Part shown: piece by piece, positions 57,444 through 64,000 of the stretch | How positions within the stretch are numbered: position 1 is the first letter of the stretch | Layout: every line of letters starts with the position of its first letter | Source: Begonia masoniana | Taxonomy: Eukaryota > Streptophyta > Magnoliopsida > Cucurbitales > Begoniaceae | Assembly (NCBI GenBank): GCA_022432975.1 | Contig: CM039509.1 | Coordinates: 23,715,432-23,779,431, forward strand | Direction: 5' to 3' | DNA length: 64,000 bases | Notes under the pieces: generated by a model | Told to the model about the DNA's origin: nothing | What the model saw: only the letters and a program-made list of their open reading frames with translations | Database searches by the model: none | Made by a program: the position numbers and the translations under genes

Positions 57444-60057
57444 TGTAACACCCGAGTCAACGGCCAGGCGATTTTCTTAACTGTATTAACGGTCATAAAT
57501 ATTTAATCTTCGTAGTTTAGAATTTATGCCAAGCTTAATTGATTACATGTGGATCTAAACTAGGTTGAGTGGCAAAGTTGTAATATTGGAGGATTAAGGC
57601 CAGTATTTAAAGAAAAAGGAAAGGATTCAAACTTCATTTAAACCATTGTAGCCGACACCACCCTTTCCGGCGATTTCTTCTCTCGCAAGTCCTTACTCTC
57701 TGCTATCAGCAAACTCTCCTCAACGGCTGGTTTACTCCGCCACCACTCGACTACTCTGCGCCTGAGGTATGCATTGGACAATGTGGCTATCTGTTAGTTT
57801 ATTAGCTCTGTTTTCTGCTCTGTATTGAAGTTTTGGATTCTTCAATGGCCGAGTATCGATAAGAACATTTTGAAACCCGAGATTGGTAATGTCATTCCGA
57901 ATCGATTCTGGACATTTAAAACAACCAACCCTGAGTTATCATTATCGAATCCGTCTGTTTTGATTTTGGGATTTCGGGTTACATTGAGTATTAAACTAAG
58001 AACTCGAGAAGAACTCTTAGCTATTAGACCTTAGGATAACTCGAGATTAGAACTATTAGGATTTTGTTTTAACTACTGCAATGTAAATGTTTAGGTGAAG
58101 AAGTTTGAAGAGAAAGGAGCTCAAGTGCTAAGGAGACCAGGTAAGTGAATGTATTAAGATTTCCGGCTAATAGAGCCCTACATCGTGGGAGTACTAGGTT
58201 GTATAGATGTCTAATGTTTACTTTATGATAATGAGCCTGTCTGCACTTGAAGGATTTATGTATGTTGCGAGTTATACAATTTGATGACCTGCTAGTGAAT
58301 GTGAAGTTTTCTGCTCTGGTATGATCCTTGTCATGGTTTGATGAGTTAAAAGTTCTCATGTTCATGCATATGAATGTTTCTCAAGCATAAGAAAACGTTT
58401 TAACGCATGTTTTCCATGAACAAGATATGTATGTATATATGTATATATATAAGACTTATGCAACGTGGATCAAGTGAGGGTTGGGGGCGGTTCGGCGTAT
58501 GTCACAGTCCAAAGAAGGACATATGAATACGACCCGCAGTAGGGAACAAGATCAAACTCACTGTCGAACCCCCTTTACCGGCACAAATCCTCTCTTGATC
58601 CACACAACCTAAACAAAGAATATGAACAATGACTATGAATGATGAATATGATCAATGACTATGAATGATGAACATGATCAATGATTATGAATGATGAATA
58701 TGATCAATGACTATGAATGATGAACATGATCAATGATTATGAATGATGAATATGATCCATGACTATAAATGATGATTACGAGCAAAGACATGAACAAGAA
58801 AAGACTTATGAGCATGTGATTTTTCCAAATTATGCATTCATGCATCCATATTAGTGTTGCATTCCTTACTAAGCATTAGGCTTATAGTTTAAATCTTATG
58901 ATGTAGATGACGAGTTTTCAGGTGAGGAACTCAAGGTTAATGAGGATGTCTAAGCTTGGTTGCTGGAGGATGCTCAGTGTGACAGTGAAGGCTGGATAGG
59001 CGACTAAACTCCCTGGTTATGCTCATAGTAAGTTAGAAAAGTTTACCACGAACAGATGACTAAATAGAACAGAATTTCTTATAACAATGAGATATGGATT
59101 TGAAGAGCTTGTCTTTAGAGTCTGAATACGATTTTAAGGATTAATGAATGGTTTGTTTCGTTTGAGTCTTCCGCTATGCGTATTTTAGATGAGTTTATGA
59201 TTTTTACTCTTTGGGGTTTGTGGTTACTAAGTTACGGGTTAGGTGAGTTGTGATATGTTCTATCGAATGAAGATGTTTGATGATTATAGTGTTTTACTGC
59301 CGTATGATAGAAGCTGGATGAGGCAATCATCCGGCTGACGTCATCGGCGGATGTCAATAGATGAGAGTTAAACGATTGAGTCTTCCGGATGATGTCACCG
59401 GAAGATGTAGTATGTTTCCTCGCCGGATAATGTAAATGTTAGGTTGTCGTCTAGCGTTCGGTGGATGAAGTGTATTCCTTCACCGAATGATGTAAGTACT
59501 ATCTTGTCATTTAGCGATCGGCAGATGTAGTGTAATAAAGTCACCAGATGATCTAAGGAGTCTTTTTACCGGATGATATAAACATGGTTTTGTCGTCTAG
59601 TGACCGGATGATGCGAGTATTTCCTCATTGTTTATTGTTCAGGAAATGTTTTAAATCGGTCACGTGATGCACACATGTCCACCGGTCAATATAGGGTAAA
59701 TATGAACATCTGGTGGAGAATGTTTGGGACCGGGCGATGTCTTTAATTAGGCACGTGCAATGCCCGTGACCACCGGCGGATGTCTAATACTGGTTGAGAT
59801 CAGATGTGTCGCGTGGCGGACACGTGACCACCGGTAGATGCAGTCTATAGCTTAAGTTTCCCCTCCACTAGCGCAGATATGAAATGTTTTCCTTGCCGAT
59901 TGAGGCTTAGCGAAATCGCATATGACATCTCGAGTTAAATTATGTTTCAAAAAAAAAGAAAGAAATACACTACTAATATTGAATGCAGTGTGAGTAATGA
60001 GGATTAAATGATTAAGAAAGATAAGGATTATGTGACGATCCCTCCCGGGTCGTTACA
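57444..60057 (+). repeat. Family C 3' LTR
   Basis: 2614 bp, nearly identical by eye to the 5' LTR with scattered differences (for example CTTCATAG versus CTTCGTAG near the start). The motif array at 59280..59850 lacks a 19-bp TGACGTCACCGG unit that the 5' copy has twice near 52140. Confidence 0.92.
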
Positions 60058-62187
60058 CTTAAGGCCCTACATCACAGAGGTACTAGGGTTCCTGTTCTGT
60101 CGGGTAGTTTCGGGTAGAAATGTTATAGCTTCTGTTCAGTTTGTGTTATGAGTTGTCTGTTCAGTTCATGTTCTGAGTTGTCTATGTTCTGCTTCACAAT
60201 ACGCCCTGTTATTTCTGACGTCTGCTGTTATAGGTTCAGGCACTGAGAATGTCATGCATACACGTTTTCTCTAAAAGACATGCAAATGTTTTCTGTACAC
60301 TGTTTGAAACTAAACAAGATAAAATCCGACTGAAATGTACCAGGTTAAGTGCGAGACGGGGACTGGCCCCAGAACTGTTTACTGTACTGTTTCCCTGAAT
60401 GTGCCTGATAGTGCACCCTCCCCCTCCCCCACTGTTTGCCAGTTCCCCTATAAGCTCCACTTAATTCTACTGCCACTTTAACTTAATGCTCTGTACTGTC
60501 ACCGTATTTCTGAAAAACTGCATGCATAGCATTTTGCATCACTGCATTCTGATTATGTCCTTACTGAGTTTAGACTCATAGGTGAACTCTCTGGACCCTG
60601 AAACCGAGGACCTTGTTCCTCAAAATGATGATCTGATGTAAATGGTGGATCGAGCTCACATGGTGGTTGTTGCAGTCAGACATGTTTCTGCTATGAGGTT
60701 TCAGTTTTTAAGTAAAGTTTATGTCTGTAGGTTTTACTGAACTATGGTGTTTTGTTTCAAAACTCTGTCTGGATTTTTGTTAGAAATCTGATTTATGTAT
60801 AGGTTTTGTTGGTGTATTCTAAAACCTCTGTATTTGACAGTTGTATTTATGTCTTGGAATGTATTGAAATTATTCTGAAACTGATGGGATTTCCTTTTAT
60901 TAGTTTGTGCATGGTTGGCTTCTAGTTTGGAACTATCCATGCAGTCCATTTCTTTGAATCTGTCAATTGCAAAGTATGTTCCACAACCTTGTTTAGAATC
61001 GGGTATTGAAGGTTTATAACTTTCATGCCTTCTGTTTGTACTGTATTTGACGGTTAAATCGGGTTATGAAGTATTCTGAATTCGTTTGGGATATCCCCTG
61101 AAAATCTGTGCATGGATTGTCTCTGGTTATGGAGTAATCCATGCAGTTGTTTTCCATAATTTCTGTTAGGTTTTCTAGCTTATGTCATGCTTCAAAACAG
61201 TGTTTGGAATCGGATTTGGAGGCTTGAAGCCTTATTGCTTTTTTTGTTTCGAAGTTTTCTGTTGGCATGTTTTTTTGTTAAAATTTGTCAAGTTTCTGCC
61301 TTAAAAACCAAGTCATCCGCCCATTGTAAATATGTCTTCCGGCTGATGTCAGCATAAGTCTTCCGCCCAGTTTAAAACCACGTCTTCCGGTTGACGTCAC
61401 CCAAGTCTTCCGCCAGTGTAATTACATCTTCCGGTGACGTCATCTGTCTTGTCTTATTCGACATCCACCGCCGGCTTATCTCCCCCGCCCAGTTCATTCA
61501 CAGTTTCTGTCTGTATCTTTCGGCTGACGTCATCCATCTTCCGGCTGACGTCATCACCTCGTCTGACTTCATCAATTGTCTGTATCCTCCGGCTGACGTC
61601 ACCCATCTTCCGGCTGACGTCACCACCTCTTCTGCCCAGTTTTACTCAGCCTCTTCCGCTGAATACTGTTCGTCTTTTTTCATATCTGAATCCACCGATA
61701 GCTCTAATCTTCCGCCTGACGTCATCTCCGTTTCTGTCTTTGCATTTACATCTTCCGGCTGACGTCATTCAAAGTCTTCCGCTGCTGCTTCAAACTAAGT
61801 CTTCCGTCGGTTATTCGCCTAAGTCTTCCGCCAATGTTTCATGTTTCCTCCTCCGCCAGCCTTATGCTAATTTCTGTTCTGTTATCCATTATTGAAACCT
61901 GTTTTAAATTTTTACACCAGAGAACTCTCTCTCTCCCTGTAAATGTTTTCTGTTACTCACTGTAGTTTCTCCTTCTCTGTAAAGTTGTGTTTATAGGGTT
62001 TGCGACGACGGTGCATGCTTACTGTCATTCGATTCTGTTTCTCTGTAAATATTTTAAAAGTATAATGTCCACTGTTTTGACCGATCTGTTCAAAAAAAAA
62101 ATAGTCACCATTTTCAGTACACTGTCCCGGAGTGATGGCTCCGATCCCGGACTCCGATCGGGTTCGGATCTGGGCTGTCACACTACA

Positions 62188-62262
62188 CATTGCTTTCCCA
62201 AGAGGTTTAGGGATTTTCAACCCAATAAGGACACATAGTTAATCTCCTAATCATTTTCATAG
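62188..62262 (-). repeat. LTR J, second part
   Basis: 75 bp after the TSD of the family A solo LTR, continuing the sequence that ended at 49488. Cut again at 62263 by LTR H. Confidence 0.6.
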
Positions 62263-64000
62263 TGTGACGACCCTAACGCTGTACCTAATTTTCCCGTATT
62301 AATATTTTTTTTTATACTCTAAACTTTAAACCTATCGTTCGAGCGGAAATAAAACGTGTAAAATCGGAATCGAAATCGAAATTGAAATCTATGTTTATAA
62401 ACCATTTATATAAAACTTAAAAATAATTATTTAAAACAATTAAAATAAATAAAACAATTTAAAACAGAAAAACAGGGGCAAGAAGGGACTTTCGTCCTAA
62501 AAGTGAGGGGCGATCGATCGCCCCATGGCGATCACACGCTGGCGATCGCTCGCCAGTTGGATCGCCCCTGGGCGATCATCTTATGCCCAGCGATCGCCAT
62601 TGCCTGGCGATCGCTCGGCATGCGCTCTGGAAATTCTTCCAGAGTGCAAACAAGAGGGGCGATCGATCGCCCCTTGCAGGCGATCGATCGCCCCTTGCAA
62701 TCGATCGATCGCCAAGTCCTCTGAAATCCGAAATTCCAGAGGACTTTGCATCCTCTTTTTTCTTTGCTCATTCCTACCTTACCTAAACACATATATCTTA
62801 TCCACACTTTCTTCTACAACATTAACATACAACGACCTTCACCCCCCCCTAAATCTTCACCAATCACTCAAAATAAACGGCTCCAAAACACATTTAAAAC
62901 ATAATCCGTTTTCGTAAAAACGAACTGCATGGTTCGGTTTAAAAACTAAATATTTCCCTAATACAAAACATTTACAAAACGAGTTTTCCAAAACGTTTAA
63001 ACACTCAAACATAACCTATCAACTATCAGAACCAAACACCCTAACATGTTTCTATACAACCACCAGCACGACAATTCCCAAAAACCTCAAAACACCTAAC
63101 CATGAGTCCCACGGGTCAAAATGCACCTCGACTGTGCCAGCGCACCCGCAATCATCCTCCGTCAACTGCCTCACTCCTCCGGTGGAGGGATCTCGTCCTC
63201 ACCTATGTCGAAGTCACCTACACCATACAGACACACTATGAGATAAAAATCTCAGTAAGCTCTACATAAATGCAATGCGTGCTGTGCAAATGAGTTCGTA
63301 AAACCATGCAACGTTTTCATTATCTTTACTCTGGTTGTCACCGAGATCTCATCCCCCTAAATGGAGAGGGCACATCCAGCAGTCGGACTATCCTTTCAAC
63401 TTAAAGGAGGGGGGTACACGCTTACCACATGTATAGCCGTGCCTGAGCCCCACCTCGCGTGACCATAACATACATGAGTACATATTAGATGCGGTATTGT
63501 GACAGACCCCTTCGTGCCTACACAATAGATCAATAGCCCCTCTCCAGGCCGCATCGCCATTTTCTTTAAAACATTGTGCAGAAATTCATTTTCTATGCAT
63601 AATTTAAAATCGTGATGCATGAACATTTACGTACTTAAAGTAAACAAACAACATACATACCATCAAGATAATTAAAAGCTATTACAAGCATATCCTATCT
63701 AACTACCCAACCAAAACAAATTAAACCAAAAACGTCACCAAAATTCCTCGAGACGACCTCGACGTACGGTGTAGGCCAATCGGCCAGAGAAGATCACGAG
63801 AACTTACCTCGTGCGCGTTGAACTTCAAGCTCCGTCCACGAGCGTTGTTTACCTAAGTAATTTCACCAAATTGTCGTTAAAACGAGCTTAAACAATTAAA
63901 TGCTCGAACTAGCAAAATCCTAAACTAAGGAATTTCTCCTAGAGCTATAACTCAACTAATCGAAGCGTCTCAACAACCAATTCGCTCTCGATACCACGAA
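62263..64000 (-). repeat. LTR H (Tekay-type), inverted, runs off the window
   Basis: Starts TGTGACGACCC at 62263; CATAG (62258..62262) would be the TSD. Minus orientation by landmarks: GGTAAGTTCTCGTGATC near 63800, GGCCTACACCGTACG near 63770 and GGTGTAGGTGAC near 63220, all on the minus strand as in solo LTR G. A GGCGATCGATCGCC array lies at 62508..62715. The end at 62263 would be the LTR 3' end. No PBS (a minus-strand TGGTATCAGAG) is seen left of 62263, so it is a 3' LTR or a solo LTR. Confidence 0.78.
62508..62715. repeat. GCGATCGATCGCC palindrome array in LTR H
   Basis: About a dozen GGCGATCG / GCGATCGATCGCC palindromes, spaced 8 to 30 bp, with short CTCTGGAA...TTCCAGAG inverted repeats near 62626 and 62720. 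Position within the LTR matches that of the GCTGCAGC array in LTR G. Confidence 0.88.

Larger units (their letters stand above)
50188..60057 (+). mobile_element. Family C: complete Tekay-type Ty3/gypsy element
   Basis: 9870 bp. LTRs 50188..52818 and 57444..60057, Met-tRNA PBS 52823..52834, polypurine tract 57431..57443. TSD CATAA (50183..50187) against CTTAA (60058..60062), one mismatch; the family A copy at 7930..10249 shows the unoccupied site as CTTAA. Gag-pol is complete in layout with only three stops and one frameshift, so this is the youngest coding element here. It inserted in a family A solo LTR. Confidence 0.95.
49489..62182 (+). mobile_element. Family A solo LTR, split by element C
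   Basis: TGTAACACCTGG at 49489 to GGGCTGTCACA at 62182, with exact TSD CTACA (49484..49488 and 62183..62187). Parts 49489..50187 and 60063..62182 align with the family A LTR at 7930..10249. Without element C and one TSD copy it is about 2.82 kb. It carries a 211-bp GT-AG-bounded segment (49899..50109) absent from the other copy, and a longer CTTCCGGCTGACGTCA array (61310..61860). No PBS follows, so it is solo. Frames 61391..61895 come from the array. Confidence 0.9.

Noticed and set aside
61391..61895. Frames of 123 and 153 codons in the family A solo LTR
   Set aside because: Translation is a repeat of DVIHLPADV or FRLTSS units, created by the CTTCCGGCTGACGTCA array.
62508..62715. GCGATCGC words resembling the cyanobacterial HIP1 octamer
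   Set aside because: They are confined to one LTR array and the surrounding DNA is clearly plant; no sign of contamination.

Overview
This is nuclear DNA of a flowering plant, probably a eudicot. Evidence: a split nuclear gene with GT-AG introns and a plastid-targeting N-terminus, AT-rich intergenic DNA, primer-binding sites matching plant initiator-Met and Asp tRNAs, and Ty1/copia and Ty3/gypsy LTR retrotransposons of plant type. I recognise one ordinary host gene: a plastid beta-hydroxyacyl-ACP dehydratase (FabZ) at 11389..13187, four exons, apparently intact. Nearly everything else is retrotransposon, much of it nested; most insertions can be delimited to the base because their 5-bp target-site duplications (TSDs) are still present.

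Layout. 1-2112: 5' end of an Athila/Tat-like element on the minus strand (gag start, tRNA-Asp PBS, 1.7-kb LTR), inserted in the reverse transcriptase of a plus-strand chromovirus whose remaining pol is open from 2113 to 4791. 5479-7929: decayed copia interrupted by a complete Cassandra-type TRIM (6417..7234) carrying 5S-rRNA-derived sequence in both LTRs. 7930-10352: LTR, PBS and a little leader of a Tekay-type element (family A). 11389-13187: FabZ. 13188-16484: no recognisable gene. 16490-26191: LTR element with no gag-pol (family F), with an inverted solo LTR (G, 17141..19732) in its 5' LTR. 26192-45260: a second decayed copia split by a Tekay-type element (B, 26913..38523, itself holding solo LTR D at 31270..33451) and by solo LTRs E (39684..41799) and I (41917..44780). 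45270-48570: remains of a minus-strand Athila/Tat-like element (protease joined to integrase). 48571-64000: minus-strand LTR J, holding family A solo LTR (49489..62182), which holds a full Tekay-type element C (50188..60057); a further minus-strand LTR, H, starts at 62263 and leaves the window.

No host pathway can be read from one gene; FabZ acts in plastid fatty-acid synthesis. The retrotransposons form a set of related Tekay-type families (A, B, C, D, F and probably G, H, I) sharing LTR landmarks: TGTAACACCC-like starts, CAG/GTAAGT donor-like sites, a TGATGTAG/GTGACG block, a Met-tRNA PBS and a G-rich polypurine tract. Within this plan each family carries its own array of short palindromic or interspersed motifs, and several share what looks like a leader intron / mini-exon arrangement. 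These two patterns, the complete Cassandra element and the gag-pol-less F element are the points most worth following. Identities and divergences were judged by eye, not computed.
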